64,000 bases of DNA from Actinosynnema sp. ALI-1.44 (GCF_001984155.1 NZ_MTQO01000044.1:124001-188000), one strand, 5' to 3'; positions 35,392 to 45,321 are shown, counted from the stretch's first letter. Notes: generated by a model not told the origin, from the letters alone. Numbers and translations: made by a program.

Positions 35392-37065
35392 ATGGCCACA
35401 CTGTCGCAACCACACTCGTCCTGGCCGAGCGTGCTCGTGGTCGGTGCCGGGCCGACCGGGCTCGCGCTGGCCTGCGAGCTGCACCGCGCGAACGTGCCGT
35501 GCCGGGTGATCGACGCCGCGATCGAGCACGGCACCCGGTCCAAGGGCATCGCGATCTGGCCGCGGAGCCTGGAGATCCTGCGGGATCTGGGAGTCGCCGA
35601 CGAGGCGGCGGAGCGCGGGCTGCCGGTGCGCGGGGGCTCCCTGTGGTCGCAGGGGCGGCCCTTGACCTCCTTCGACCTGGCCGGCCTGGATTCGCGGTAC
35701 GGCTGGGGCCTGGTCCTGCCGCAGCCGGAGACCGAGGAGCTGCTGGAACGCCGGCTGGTCGAGCTGGGCGGGAAGGTCGAGAAGGGCGTGCGGCTGGTCC
35801 AGGCCCGGACATCGGTCTCGGGGCTGCCGACGGTCACCCTGGAGAGCGCGGACGGTCAGGAGACCACTGAGGTGGACTGGCTGGTCGGCTGCGACGGCCC
35901 GGCCAGCCAGGTCCGGGCCGACGCCGGGATCGCGATGTCCGGCGAGCTGGAGCAGTACGGCTGGCTGCTCGCCGACGTGCGGCTGCGCACCGGGCTGCCC
36001 CGGGACTGGATCAACTGGTTCCTGCACGCGAACGCCGTGCTGCACGTGCTGCCCATGCCGGGCGACCAGTGGCGCCTGACGATGACCGTCGGCGCGCAAC
36101 GGCCCGATCCGGCCGAGTGGCCGATGGCCCGGGTACAGCAGCTGGTGACCGCGCGCAGCCCGGTTCCGATCACGCTGACCTCGCTCGAGTGGCTCAGTGG
36201 ATTCCGCGTGCGGCAGGGCATCGCGGCGCGCTTCCGGTCCGGCCGGGTCCTGCTCGCCGGTGACGCCGCGCACGTGCACAGCCCGGCCGGGGCGCAAGGC
36301 GTCAACGCCGCGCTGCAGGACGCGGTCAACCTGGGCTGGAAGCTGGCCAAGGTGTGCCGGGGCGAGGCCCCGGACGTGCTGCTCGACTCCTACGACGCCG
36401 AGCGCAGGCCGGCCGCGTCGCTGACCGTGCTGATGGCCGACCGGATGACCAAGGGAGCCACTCTGAGCAGCCGGTTCGCCCGGTCCGCCCGAGACCGGCT
36501 GTGGTCGAACGCGGGGCGACGCGGCGTGGTGCAACGGGCGCTGCCGCCGGTGGTCAGCGGTGTGCGCCAAGGACATCCGGCCGGTCTGGTGCCCGCGTCC
36601 GCGCCGAGGCTCGTCGCCCGGCACGCACGTGGTCTGCTGGCCACTGTCGTGGGCCGCCCGTACGTCGGTGCCCGGCTGCCCGACCCGCTGCTGGACGGAA
36701 GCGGCCCGGCGACACCGCACCGGTTGTGGGACCTGTGGCCTGCCGGTACTCCGGCGGTGCTGGCCTGGGCGGGCCGGGGCCGACGGTGGGACGAAGTCGA
36801 CGGGTTCACCGCGCTGTACCGCGCGGTCCCGAGGGACGTACCGGTGATCGTGTTCGACTCGCCGGGTGTGCCCGCCGACGCGATCCCGGACACACCTGCG
36901 TGGCAGGTCGTGCCGGATTACGCGGGCGTGGTCCGGCGGTCGCTGCACGCGGGTCCGGACACGGCCGTCGTGGTACGGCCGGATCGATACCTGGGTGGAA
37001 TCGGGCGCGCCAGCACGCCCGCCGCCATCCGGGCCTACTTCCAGACTGTCGGAGGTGCGTGCTGA
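35392..37065 (+). CDS. Second FAD-dependent aromatic hydroxylase
   Basis: 557 residues, ATG at 35392 with GGAGG about 10 bases upstream. Class A motifs VLVVGAGPTGLALACEL, DWLVGCDGPASQVR and GDAAHVHSPAGAQGVNAALQDAVNLGWKL. The C-terminal domain is thioredoxin-like and ends in YLGGIGRASTPAAIRAYFQTV. It differs clearly from the hydroxylase at 32013, so the two probably act at different positions or steps. Its TGA overlaps the cupin ATG by one base. Confidence 0.9.
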   Translation: MATLSQPHSSWPSVLVVGAGPTGLALACELHRANVPCRVIDAAIEHGTRSKGIAIWPRSLEILRDLGVADEAAERGLPVRGGSLWSQGRPLTSFDLAGLDSRYGWGLVLPQPETEELLERRLVELGGKVEKGVRLVQARTSVSGLPTVTLESADGQETTEVDWLVGCDGPASQVRADAGIAMSGELEQYGWLLADVRLRTGLPRDWINWFLHANAVLHVLPMPGDQWRLTMTVGAQRPDPAEWPMARVQQLVTARSPVPITLTSLEWLSGFRVRQGIAARFRSGRVLLAGDAAHVHSPAGAQGVNAALQDAVNLGWKLAKVCRGEAPDVLLDSYDAERRPAASLTVLMADRMTKGATLSSRFARSARDRLWSNAGRRGVVQRALPPVVSGVRQGHPAGLVPASAPRLVARHARGLLATVVGRPYVGARLPDPLLDGSGPATPHRLWDLWPAGTPAVLAWAGRGRRWDEVDGFTALYRAVPRDVPVIVFDSPGVPADAIPDTPAWQVVPDYAGVVRRSLHAGPDTAVVVRPDRYLGGIGRASTPAAIRAYFQTVGGAC

Positions 37066-37652
37066 TGTTGGACGCCGGCGAGGTCGTGTCGAACACGCAG
37101 TCGGGCGAATGGGCCAGGGTCCGCACGGAGCGGGCGGGCACCGGCGGGCAGCTGATCGAGTTCGACTACCGGTTGCGGGGCGGCGGCGCGGTCGCGGCCG
37201 CGCACATCCACCCGAACCAGACCGAGACCTTCGAGGTCGTCGAAGGCGAGATCACCATTCAGCTGGGCGGCGAGAAGATCCTGGCCAAACCGGGCGTCCG
37301 GTACGTCGCGCTGCCCGGTGTCCCGCACCAGATGGTCAACCACACCGACGAGGACGCGATGGTGTTCAGCACGACCTTTCCCGCGCTGCGCATGGACGAG
37401 TTGCTGGAAACCGTGTGGGGTCTGGCATCCGACGGCAAGACCAACCGGTGGGGTTACCCCAATCCGCTGCGCGCGGCCGCCATCGCCGACGAGTTCCGCT
37501 CGGACTTCGTGCTGGCCTCGCCACCGGCGTGGGTGCAGAACCTCGTGTTCCGGTCGCTGCGGCCGATCGCCCGGCTCCGGTATCCGGGCACCTACGTCCC
37601 AGTCAGCCGCAGGCGCCTGCGCCCGGCACCCGAGAACGGAGGCACACGGTGA
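37065..37652 (+). CDS. Cupin-domain protein
   Basis: 195 residues, GGAGG upstream of ATG 37065. One cupin barrel: motif 1 HIHPNQTETFEVVEGE with the metal ligands H, H and E, motif 2 LPGVPHQMVNH. The C-terminal 80 residues are helical (WVQNLVFRSLRPIARLRYP) and may contact a lipid-like substrate. Quercetinase-like dioxygenase, isomerase or cyclase roles are all known for such proteins. Coupled to the P450 gene by GTGA overlap. Confidence 0.82.
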   Translation: MLDAGEVVSNTQSGEWARVRTERAGTGGQLIEFDYRLRGGGAVAAAHIHPNQTETFEVVEGEITIQLGGEKILAKPGVRYVALPGVPHQMVNHTDEDAMVFSTTFPALRMDELLETVWGLASDGKTNRWGYPNPLRAAAIADEFRSDFVLASPPAWVQNLVFRSLRPIARLRYPGTYVPVSRRRLRPAPENGGTR

Positions 37653-39079
37653 GCCGCTCCCCCGTCACCACTACCACTCGGGACCGGCCGCCTGGGCCAC
37701 CCGGCGTGCAGTTGCGGACGGTCCGCGGTCTGATGACCGACGCGCCCGGTTTCCTGACCTCGATGCGGGACCGTTACGGGCCACTGGTCCTCGTACCGCT
37801 CGGGCCAAGGACCATGTACCTGCTGAGTGACCCGGAGGCCATCGGTGACGTGCTGATCGCCTCGGCGCCCCGGTTCGACAGCGACATCCTCGGCAACGCC
37901 GCGGCCAACGGGAGCGGGCAGGCACCGTTGGCCCGGCTGCTCGGCCGCGGCCTGCTGACGAGCATCGGCCAGCAGCACCGCAAGCAGCGCAAGTTGCTCC
38001 AGCCGCTGTTCCACCGGCAGCGGGTCGCGGGCTACGTCGACGCGTTCGCCGACATCGCCGAGCAGCGCGTGGCCGGTTGGACCGACGGCGCGCGGCTGGA
38101 CATGCTCGCGGAGATGATCGAACTCACCATGGCCGTGGTGACGAGGACGATCTTCGACGTGTCACTGGACAGCGACGTCAGCTACGCGGTGCGCACCGCG
38201 CTGCCCCGCAACGACGGGCCGCTGCGGTGGACCCTTGTTCCCGGCGGGGAGGTGCTGTCGCGGCTGCCGTTGCCGTCCAACCGGCAGTTCCTGCGCGGCC
38301 GCAACCGGCTGTACACCGTGGTGCACCAGCTGATCGCGGAGCGCAGGAGCAACGGGGCCGACGGAACGGACCTGTTGTCCATGCTGATCCAGGCGCGGGA
38401 CCAGGACACCGGCGAGCCGATGGACGACGAGCAGGTCCGTGACGAGGTGCTGACGCTGCTGATGGCCGGGCACGACACCACGGCCAACTCGCTGGCGTGG
38501 GCGCTGCACCTGCTCGCCACCAACCCGGCGATGGCCGAGCAGGTGCACATCGAGGTGGACCAGGTCCTCGGTGGCCGCCTGCCCGCCTTCGCCGACATGC
38601 CCGCGTTGCCGTGGACTCGTGCGGTGTTCGCCGAGGCGCTGCGCATCTACCCGCCGGTGTGGATGGTCGCCCGGCGCGCGCTGGCGGAGCACACCGTGCT
38701 CGGCACGCGTGTTCCAGCGAACGCCACCGTGGCGATGAGTCCGTGGGTCGTCCACCGGGACCCGCGGTGGTGGCCGGATCCGGAACGTTTCGCGCCGCAA
38801 CGGTGGGTCGAGCGCTTCCCGGACGGATCCACCGACAACCTGACCGCGACCGCGCTGTCGCCCGACCGCCCGAGGTTCTCCTACTTCCCGTTCGGTGGCG
38901 GTCCGCGGCAGTGCATCGGCAACGAGTTCGCTCAGCTCGAAGGGGCCGTGGTCCTGGCGACCCTCGCCCGCGACTGGCGGGTGGAGCCCGTCGCGGGCCA
39001 CACCACACACCCGCAGGCCAAGATCATCGTCCGGCCGCGCGGCGGCCTTCCCCTGCGAGTCGTTGCCAGGCATCGCTGA
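37649..39079 (+). CDS. Cytochrome P450 (CYP4/CYP102-like class)
   Basis: 476 residues, GTG at 37649. I-helix oxygen-binding AGHDTTANS, ExxR in EALRIYPPV, heme loop FPFGGGPRQCIGNEFA with the cysteine ligand. Length and the GGPRQCIG loop resemble fatty-acid-hydroxylating, eukaryote-like bacterial P450s rather than the short macrolide type. It could oxidise an alkyl chain of the product (inference). A redox partner is not encoded here. Confidence 0.92.
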   Translation: MSRSPVTTTTRDRPPGPPGVQLRTVRGLMTDAPGFLTSMRDRYGPLVLVPLGPRTMYLLSDPEAIGDVLIASAPRFDSDILGNAAANGSGQAPLARLLGRGLLTSIGQQHRKQRKLLQPLFHRQRVAGYVDAFADIAEQRVAGWTDGARLDMLAEMIELTMAVVTRTIFDVSLDSDVSYAVRTALPRNDGPLRWTLVPGGEVLSRLPLPSNRQFLRGRNRLYTVVHQLIAERRSNGADGTDLLSMLIQARDQDTGEPMDDEQVRDEVLTLLMAGHDTTANSLAWALHLLATNPAMAEQVHIEVDQVLGGRLPAFADMPALPWTRAVFAEALRIYPPVWMVARRALAEHTVLGTRVPANATVAMSPWVVHRDPRWWPDPERFAPQRWVERFPDGSTDNLTATALSPDRPRFSYFPFGGGPRQCIGNEFAQLEGAVVLATLARDWRVEPVAGHTTHPQAKIIVRPRGGLPLRVVARHR

Positions 39080-39131
39080 CAGTGGCCATTTCGCTGCCAT
39101 CCCGCTCCCGACACGAAGGATTCGAACGACC

Positions 39132-40547
39132 ATGCCTGCAAGCGAGACCGTGTTCTTCTTCCCCGGTCAGGGGTCCTACCACGCGGGCGCCTTCGCCCTC
39201 GCCCGGCGCCGGTACCCGGAGGTCAAGGCCGTGCTCGCGGACATCGACGCGGTGTCCGAGGAGATCTACGGCGAATCCCTGTCCGGCATCCTGTTCACCG
39301 ACCCGCAACCGGATCTGACCCAGCTGTCGGCCAACTACGACCCCTGGGTCGCCCAGTTGGCGATCTATGCCGCCTGCATCGCGGCCCACCGGGTCCTCGT
39401 CGAGCGCGGCGGGCCACCCGACGTGATCACCGGGCACAGCCTCGGTGAGATCACCGCGCTGGTCGCGGCCGGCGCGTACAGCGTCTCGGACGGCGCACGC
39501 ATCGTCGTCGAACGCGTGCGCGTCATCGAAGGGCTCAACCTGGCCGACGGCAAGATGGTGGCCTTGGCGGTCGACCAGGCACGTGCACGGCAGCTGGTCG
39601 ACGTGCTCGACGCCGAAGCGGTGTCCGTGGCTGTGGTGAACCACTCCGGCCAGACCGTCTGCAGTGGACCGAGCAGGGACATGGTGCGGCTGCTGGGAAT
39701 CGCGCGGCTGCTGGGCATCACCGCGACCGAGTTGATCAGTCCGTACGCCTTCCACTCCCCCGTACTGGCCGCGGCGGTACCGGCGCTGGCCGAGCGGATC
39801 GCGAAACTGCCGAGGAAACCGCTGACCGTGCCGGTGTACTCGCCGATGGGCCGGTACTACTACGACGAGAACCACGACCTCGCCGCCGAGATCGCCGCGC
39901 AACTGGTCCGGCCGGTCTGGTTCGCGGAGGGGATGGACACGCTGTACCAGCGAGGAGCGCGGCGGTTCGTCGAGGTCGGCCCGCTCACGACGCTGGGGCG
40001 TCTGGCGCACAAGGCGTTGCCGGACGCGGACGGGCTCGAGACGTTCGCGACGCTGGATGTCGTCCGCGCGGATCAGCTCGCGCTGGACGACACGCTGACC
40101 GCTCTGCGCGTGCCGGAACACAGCGAGGTCCTGCGCACTGTCCTCGCCCCGGAACTGACCGTCGACGCGTTCACCGAGTTCTGGTCACGGAACGGAAACG
40201 ACATCATCGCGGCCGCACGCGCCCGGCTCACCGAGAGCGCCGAACCCGTGGTGACGCAGCCCGCTGCCACCACCGACGCGGTACAGCCGATGGGGCAGCC
40301 GGACATCGAGGCCGAACTGCGTGCCCTGTACTCCGATGCCCTGGAGTACCCGGTGGAGGTGCTCACCAGCGACGCGCAACTGGAGGCGGATCTCGGCATC
40401 GACTCGGTGAAACAGGTCGAGCTGCTGCGCCGGTCGTTCGACCGGTTCGGCCTGCCCGCACGGGACGAGGCGTTCCGGGTGACGAGCTACGACACGCTCA
40501 GCAAGATCAGCGAGTTCATCCACGACAGCATGCGCGCACGGTCCTAG
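39132..40547 (+). CDS. Free-standing acyltransferase-ACP didomain
   Basis: 471 residues. Malonyl/acyl-transferase domain at 1-330: FFPGQGSYH, nucleophile S103 in GHSLGEITA, HSPVLAAAVPALAERI. An ACP with S425 in GIDSVKQVELL occupies about 395-471. ATG at 39132 with GAAGGA upstream. This AT and carrier are missing from the adjacent megasynthase and supply it in trans, as in split PUFA-type synthases. Confidence 0.92.
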   Translation: MPASETVFFFPGQGSYHAGAFALARRRYPEVKAVLADIDAVSEEIYGESLSGILFTDPQPDLTQLSANYDPWVAQLAIYAACIAAHRVLVERGGPPDVITGHSLGEITALVAAGAYSVSDGARIVVERVRVIEGLNLADGKMVALAVDQARARQLVDVLDAEAVSVAVVNHSGQTVCSGPSRDMVRLLGIARLLGITATELISPYAFHSPVLAAAVPALAERIAKLPRKPLTVPVYSPMGRYYYDENHDLAAEIAAQLVRPVWFAEGMDTLYQRGARRFVEVGPLTTLGRLAHKALPDADGLETFATLDVVRADQLALDDTLTALRVPEHSEVLRTVLAPELTVDAFTEFWSRNGNDIIAAARARLTESAEPVVTQPAATTDAVQPMGQPDIEAELRALYSDALEYPVEVLTSDAQLEADLGIDSVKQVELLRRSFDRFGLPARDEAFRVTSYDTLSKISEFIHDSMRARS

Positions 40548-40569
40548 TAGTTGTGACCAGAGGAGTGAC

Positions 40570-43500
40570 GTGGACGAGATAGCCATCGTCGGAATGGGTC
40601 TCGCGGTCCCAGGGGCGAACTCACCGGCGGAGTTCTGGCGGGTACGCGGCACCGGCGCGGAGTTGTTCGTGCCGCCCCCGGCCGACCGCTGGAACCGCGC
40701 GGCCTTCATCGCCGATGATCCCGGCGCGGAGGACAAGTCCTATCAGGACCGGTTCGGTTTCCTGACCGGCTTCCGGCCCGAGCCGCAAGCAGCCGACGCC
40801 TGCGCCGGGATGGAGATGACGACGGCGTGGCTGCGTCACTCGATGACGCAGGCGCTGCGCGGAGTCCGGCGCGACGCGAACGATCGCGTGGTGTTCCCGG
40901 TCGCGTACACCCCGGACGGCAACCTGGACCTCGAACAGACCGAGGTGGTCGCGTCCATGCTCGACCGCCTGACCGGCGCCATGGCCGCCGACGGCGTCCC
41001 CGCGGCCCGGCGCGAGGAGGTCTCGGCCGCGGCGGCCGCGGTCCTCGGGGATCACTTTCCCCGAGCCACCACCGATCCGGCCCGGCTGTTCCCGGACCGG
41101 GTGGCCAGGATCGCCATGGCCGGATTGCTGCCGGACGACACCGACGTGCGGACCGTGGACACTGCCTGCTCGTCGGGGCTGTACGCGATCGCCATGGGCA
41201 TGCTGAGCCTGCGTCTCGGCCGCTGCGACCTCGCGGTGTGCGGCAGCTCGTTCGCGTTCACCGCGAGGTCCACGGTGATGTTCGCCAAGCTCGGCGGGCT
41301 GTCCCGGCGAGGCGAGGTGCGCTCCTACGACGACACAGCCGACGGCGTGCTCTTCGGGGACGGCGCAGGCGTGGTCGTGTTGAAAACGTTGCGCCGCGCG
41401 CTGGACGACGGCGACGAGGTCCTCGCGGTGCTGACGTCCGCCGGGATGTCCTCCGACGGGCGCGGCACAGCGATCTACGCACCCAACGGCAACGGTCAGG
41501 ACATCGCCGTGGCCAGGGCCCTCGCCGGGCCCGTTGGCGCAGCGGACATCGACTGGGTGATCGGGCACGGAACCGGGACACCGACCGGCGACGACGTCGA
41601 GCTGCGCACGATCGGCAGGCACTACACCAACGTCCACGTGTCATCGAACAAGTCGCTCATCGGTCACCTGGCCTGGTCGGCCGGGATGGTGTCGGTGATC
41701 GAGGCCGTGCTCGGCCTGCGGCACGAACGGATTCCGGCACAGATCCGGTTCACCGCGCCACGGTCGGCGGCGGAGCTGGACGAAGCGGGCATCCGGATTC
41801 CCCCCGAGGCCGTCCCGTGGCCGCCACGCGCGGGTCGGCCACGGGCGGCTGCGGTGTCCGCGTTCGGGTTCGGGGGCACGAACGCACATGTGGTCGTACG
41901 GGAGCACGCGCCGAACGAGCGGCCCGGCGCGGCTCCGACCGCGCGGGCCCGCGACCGGCGTGCGGTGATCGTCGGCTGGTCGGCGCTGTTGCCGGGCCTG
42001 GCCGACCGTGCCGCCACAGTGGACTGGATCCGCGGCACGGGCGACGACCCCGCGGCAAGCTTCGGCGCCGACTACCCGATGCCGCCGTTCCAGCAGGTCC
42101 GGCTGCCACCCGGGACGATCCGGATGATGGACCGCACCCAGCTCATGGCCATGCAGTGCGCTCATGACCTGTCGACCCGGCTGTCCGGGCTGTGGGAGGA
42201 CCACGCGTCGGACGCGGGAGTGTTCGTCGGCCACAGTGGACCGACCCGGGTCGCCATGCTGATCGCGAACCGGATCTACCTGGACGATGTCGTGGACACG
42301 CTCCGTTCGGACTCGCGGACCGCGACGCTGCCGGAGACAACCGGCGGGCTGGCCGGGCTCAACGAGGACGTCCGAGGCGCGATCCGGCCGGTCAACGAGG
42401 ACTCCTACCCCGGCACCATGCCCAACATCATCGCGGCTCGGGTCGCCAACCGCTTCGACCTGCACGGCCCGAACATCGCGCTGGACGCGGGCATGGCGTC
42501 CGGACTCGCGGCGATCGACACCGCGGCGCTCTACGTGCGCACCGGTGAGCTCGACCTGGCCCTGGTCACCGGCGTGCACGGCAACACGCTCCCGGAGTTC
42601 GCCGCGGGCCACGGGCGCACCGGCGCCGACCTCGCCGAGGGCGCGGTCATGTTCGCGGTGACCACCGAGGATCTCGCTGCTCGGTACGAGCTTCCCATCC
42701 TCGCTCACGTCGGCGACCTGGTGACCTCCGCGAACCAGGCGGACCAGGCGGACGATGCCGTGACGATCGAGTGTGCTCCCCGGTTCTCCCGTTACCTCGG
42801 GGCATCCGGCGCCCTCGGTGTCCTCGCGGCACTGCATCGCCCACCGGGCCGGGTCTCCGTGCGGTGCTCGGATCCGGCCACTCGGCTCGACCTGACGATC
42901 CCCGAGCGTTCACCGGCCGAGCCGACAGAACAGTTGGTGCGGCGCAACGCGGTTCGGCTACGGCCCGCGCCTGCCGAACCCGTCCGCGACCGGGTGCCTT
43001 TCCTGCCGTCCGGGCTGGTCCTGCTCACCGACCACCCCGGCCTGGCCGCCGCGCTCCCCCTGCCACCGGACGCCACCGTGTTGTCGACGGCGGCGGCACC
43101 AGACCGGCCTGATTGGATGGTCATGCCGGTGCCCGAACCCGAGGCGATCAGCAAGTGGCTGGCGGCGCGGCACGAGCCCGTGCGGCACGTCCGGATCCTC
43201 ACTCGGCTGGCCGAATCGGACGCGTTACTGGCCTTGCACGATGCCGCTTTCCTCGTCACACAGATGAGCGCAGCGAGCCTCGCTGAGCCGGGGTCGTCGG
43301 TGATCGCGTTGCTGCTCGGCGGCCACACCGGAGGAACAGTGGCCGCGCCCGTCGGCCTGTTCACCGGCCTGATCAAGGTCGTCGGGCTCGAGTTGGCCGG
43401 GTGCCGGGCTTTCGCGCTCGCCACCACCTCGGCCGATCCCGCGGTGGGAATCCGGCAGGCCGACGCGGAGGGCGGGCTGCGCAGGACGTTCCCGGTCGTT

Positions 43501-45321
43501 CACTACGACGGCGACACCAGGCTGGTTCCCGGCCTGGTGGAAGTGCCGATCGAGCCGGGTGGGAGCGAACTGACCGCCGAGTCCGTCGTGGTGGCGGTCG
43601 GCGGCGCGCGCGGCATCACCGCCGAGGTGACCAAGGAGATCGCGCGCCGCTACCGGTGCCGGATCTACGTACTGGGCAGCGGCAGGCTGACCGACGAGGA
43701 CAGCCGCGAATGGGCCGCGGCGGGCGGGTCGCGGTCCGCGTTCATCCGGCGGCGGCTGGCCGGGGACCGATCTGTGCCGGTCCCCGCGCTCAACAGGGAG
43801 TTCGACCGGCTGGCGAACGCCGAGTCGACCCGGGACACGGTGGCACGCCTCGCCGAATCCTGCGGGGCTGACCGGGTGCGTTACCTGTCCTGCGACGTGA
43901 CGGACGCCGACGCTGTCCAGGCGGCAGTGGACGAGATCCTGGCGGCATCGGCATCCGTGGACCTGCTCGTCCACGCCGCTGGGCGAAACCGCTCGGCACC
44001 GATCGCGGACAAGCGGTTCGCCGAGTTCACCGCGATCCGGGACGTCAAGGTGAAGGGGTACTGGAACCTCAAGCGGGCGTTCGGCGACCGGCAGCCGCGG
44101 ATCTGGTGCAACTTCGGTTCCCTGATCGGCTACTTCGGACAGCTCGGCGAAGCCGACTACGCCTCCGGCAACGACTTCCTCGCATCCGCGGCGACCGCGG
44201 CCGCGGCGGAAGGCGCGCGTGAGTACACCATCGACTGGACGATGTGGACCGGTGCGGGCATGGCAGGCAGTTCCGGCGACCTCGCTGACAGCTACTTCCG
44301 GCGGACGGCCCTGTACACCGCCATGAGCAGCGCCGAAGGCGTGCAGTACTTCCTGAGCGAACTGCGGGCCGCCAACACCGAACCCGTGGTCCTCACCATG
44401 GGCGCGGCCGACCAGCACACCTTCGGCCAACTGCACCCTGGCCACCTTGTGGGGCAAGGGCGCCCGCGCGGCCGGTTCTACCTACCCGACGGGCAGCCGA
44501 CGGCCGAGCAGGCGGTCACCTTCGACGTGGTCTTCGACCTCGCCGTGGACGGGTACCTGCGTGATCACCTCGTGCGTGGCGTTCCGACGCTGCCGGGCGC
44601 GTTCGTCACCGAGATCGCGGCGGAAGCCGCGGGACGCCTGGTCCCGAACGGGAAGGTGATCGCGTTCGTCGACTCCCGGTTCGAACGGTTCGTGCACGTC
44701 CATCCCGACCGTGGCCGGGTGTCCAAGCGGGTCAAGGCGACCGTGCTGGGTGAGACCGACGGCGTCACCGAGGTCGACGTGGTCATCTCAGAGGACGTCC
44801 GCTCGCCCGGCGGGGTGCTCCTGGTGCGGGACCGGACGCATTTCCGCACCCGGGTACTGCTTGCCGGCAAGCATCCCGATCCGCCACAGTGGCTACCGTG
44901 GTCCGATGCCGTGGCCGACACCGCTGTGACCGAGCCGCTGGCCGCCGGGGACACCACGATCGCACTGACCGGGCCGTTCCACTGTTTGGCCGACATCCGC
45001 GGCTCCGCCTGCCGGACGCGCGCGACCTACCGCTTCGCCGAGCGCGCGGACCACCCGCTGGCCGATTCGTTGCTGATGCCGGTGTTCCTGATCGACGGCC
45101 TCGCCAGGGTCGGTCTGGCCGCCGGATCGGACGGCGCGGTGCGTACCCCGACCGGCGTCGCGCGGATCGATCTGTACGCCGAGGGCAACGACTGGGACCT
45201 GCGCACCCTGCACGGCGAACTCGCCCTGTACGCCCAGGACGACCGGATGGTCGCCCTGGCCCCGGACGGTCAGGTCGTCGCCGGGATCAGCGGGGTCGAC
45301 TCGGCCGTACTGCGGTGGTGA
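40570..45321 (+). CDS. PUFA-synthase-like iterative PKS: KS-CLF-KR-DH
   Basis: 1583 residues, GTG at 40570 with AGAGGAG upstream. KS (1-455) has C200 in DTACSSGL, H333 in GHGTGTPTGDD and H366 in NKSLIGH. A second KS-like domain (about 465-800) has methionine M642 where the cysteine should be (LDAGMASGL), so it is a non-condensing chain-length-factor-like domain. KR at about 1005-1290 has GGARG, S1184 and Y1197 (YASGN). A hot-dog dehydratase at about 1310-1583 has H1333 in DHLVRGVPTLPG. No AT, ACP, ER or phosphopantetheinyl transferase domain is present. KS-CLF is typical of PfaC-like secondary lipid synthases. Lack of ER predicts polyene or partly reduced chains (inference). Confidence 0.93.
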   Translation: MDEIAIVGMGLAVPGANSPAEFWRVRGTGAELFVPPPADRWNRAAFIADDPGAEDKSYQDRFGFLTGFRPEPQAADACAGMEMTTAWLRHSMTQALRGVRRDANDRVVFPVAYTPDGNLDLEQTEVVASMLDRLTGAMAADGVPAARREEVSAAAAAVLGDHFPRATTDPARLFPDRVARIAMAGLLPDDTDVRTVDTACSSGLYAIAMGMLSLRLGRCDLAVCGSSFAFTARSTVMFAKLGGLSRRGEVRSYDDTADGVLFGDGAGVVVLKTLRRALDDGDEVLAVLTSAGMSSDGRGTAIYAPNGNGQDIAVARALAGPVGAADIDWVIGHGTGTPTGDDVELRTIGRHYTNVHVSSNKSLIGHLAWSAGMVSVIEAVLGLRHERIPAQIRFTAPRSAAELDEAGIRIPPEAVPWPPRAGRPRAAAVSAFGFGGTNAHVVVREHAPNERPGAAPTARARDRRAVIVGWSALLPGLADRAATVDWIRGTGDDPAASFGADYPMPPFQQVRLPPGTIRMMDRTQLMAMQCAHDLSTRLSGLWEDHASDAGVFVGHSGPTRVAMLIANRIYLDDVVDTLRSDSRTATLPETTGGLAGLNEDVRGAIRPVNEDSYPGTMPNIIAARVANRFDLHGPNIALDAGMASGLAAIDTAALYVRTGELDLALVTGVHGNTLPEFAAGHGRTGADLAEGAVMFAVTTEDLAARYELPILAHVGDLVTSANQADQADDAVTIECAPRFSRYLGASGALGVLAALHRPPGRVSVRCSDPATRLDLTIPERSPAEPTEQLVRRNAVRLRPAPAEPVRDRVPFLPSGLVLLTDHPGLAAALPLPPDATVLSTAAAPDRPDWMVMPVPEPEAISKWLAARHEPVRHVRILTRLAESDALLALHDAAFLVTQMSAASLAEPGSSVIALLLGGHTGGTVAAPVGLFTGLIKVVGLELAGCRAFALATTSADPAVGIRQADAEGGLRRTFPVVHYDGDTRLVPGLVEVPIEPGGSELTAESVVVAVGGARGITAEVTKEIARRYRCRIYVLGSGRLTDEDSREWAAAGGSRSAFIRRRLAGDRSVPVPALNREFDRLANAESTRDTVARLAESCGADRVRYLSCDVTDADAVQAAVDEILAASASVDLLVHAAGRNRSAPIADKRFAEFTAIRDVKVKGYWNLKRAFGDRQPRIWCNFGSLIGYFGQLGEADYASGNDFLASAATAAAAEGAREYTIDWTMWTGAGMAGSSGDLADSYFRRTALYTAMSSAEGVQYFLSELRAANTEPVVLTMGAADQHTFGQLHPGHLVGQGRPRGRFYLPDGQPTAEQAVTFDVVFDLAVDGYLRDHLVRGVPTLPGAFVTEIAAEAAGRLVPNGKVIAFVDSRFERFVHVHPDRGRVSKRVKATVLGETDGVTEVDVVISEDVRSPGGVLLVRDRTHFRTRVLLAGKHPDPPQWLPWSDAVADTAVTEPLAAGDTTIALTGPFHCLADIRGSACRTRATYRFAERADHPLADSLLMPVFLIDGLARVGLAAGSDGAVRTPTGVARIDLYAEGNDWDLRTLHGELALYAQDDRMVALAPDGQVVAGISGVDSAVLRW

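Noticed and set aside
40570-45321. Enediyne-type PKS
   Set aside because: Enediyne synthases carry internal AT, ACP and a C-terminal PPTase; here these are absent and a CLF-like domain is present.
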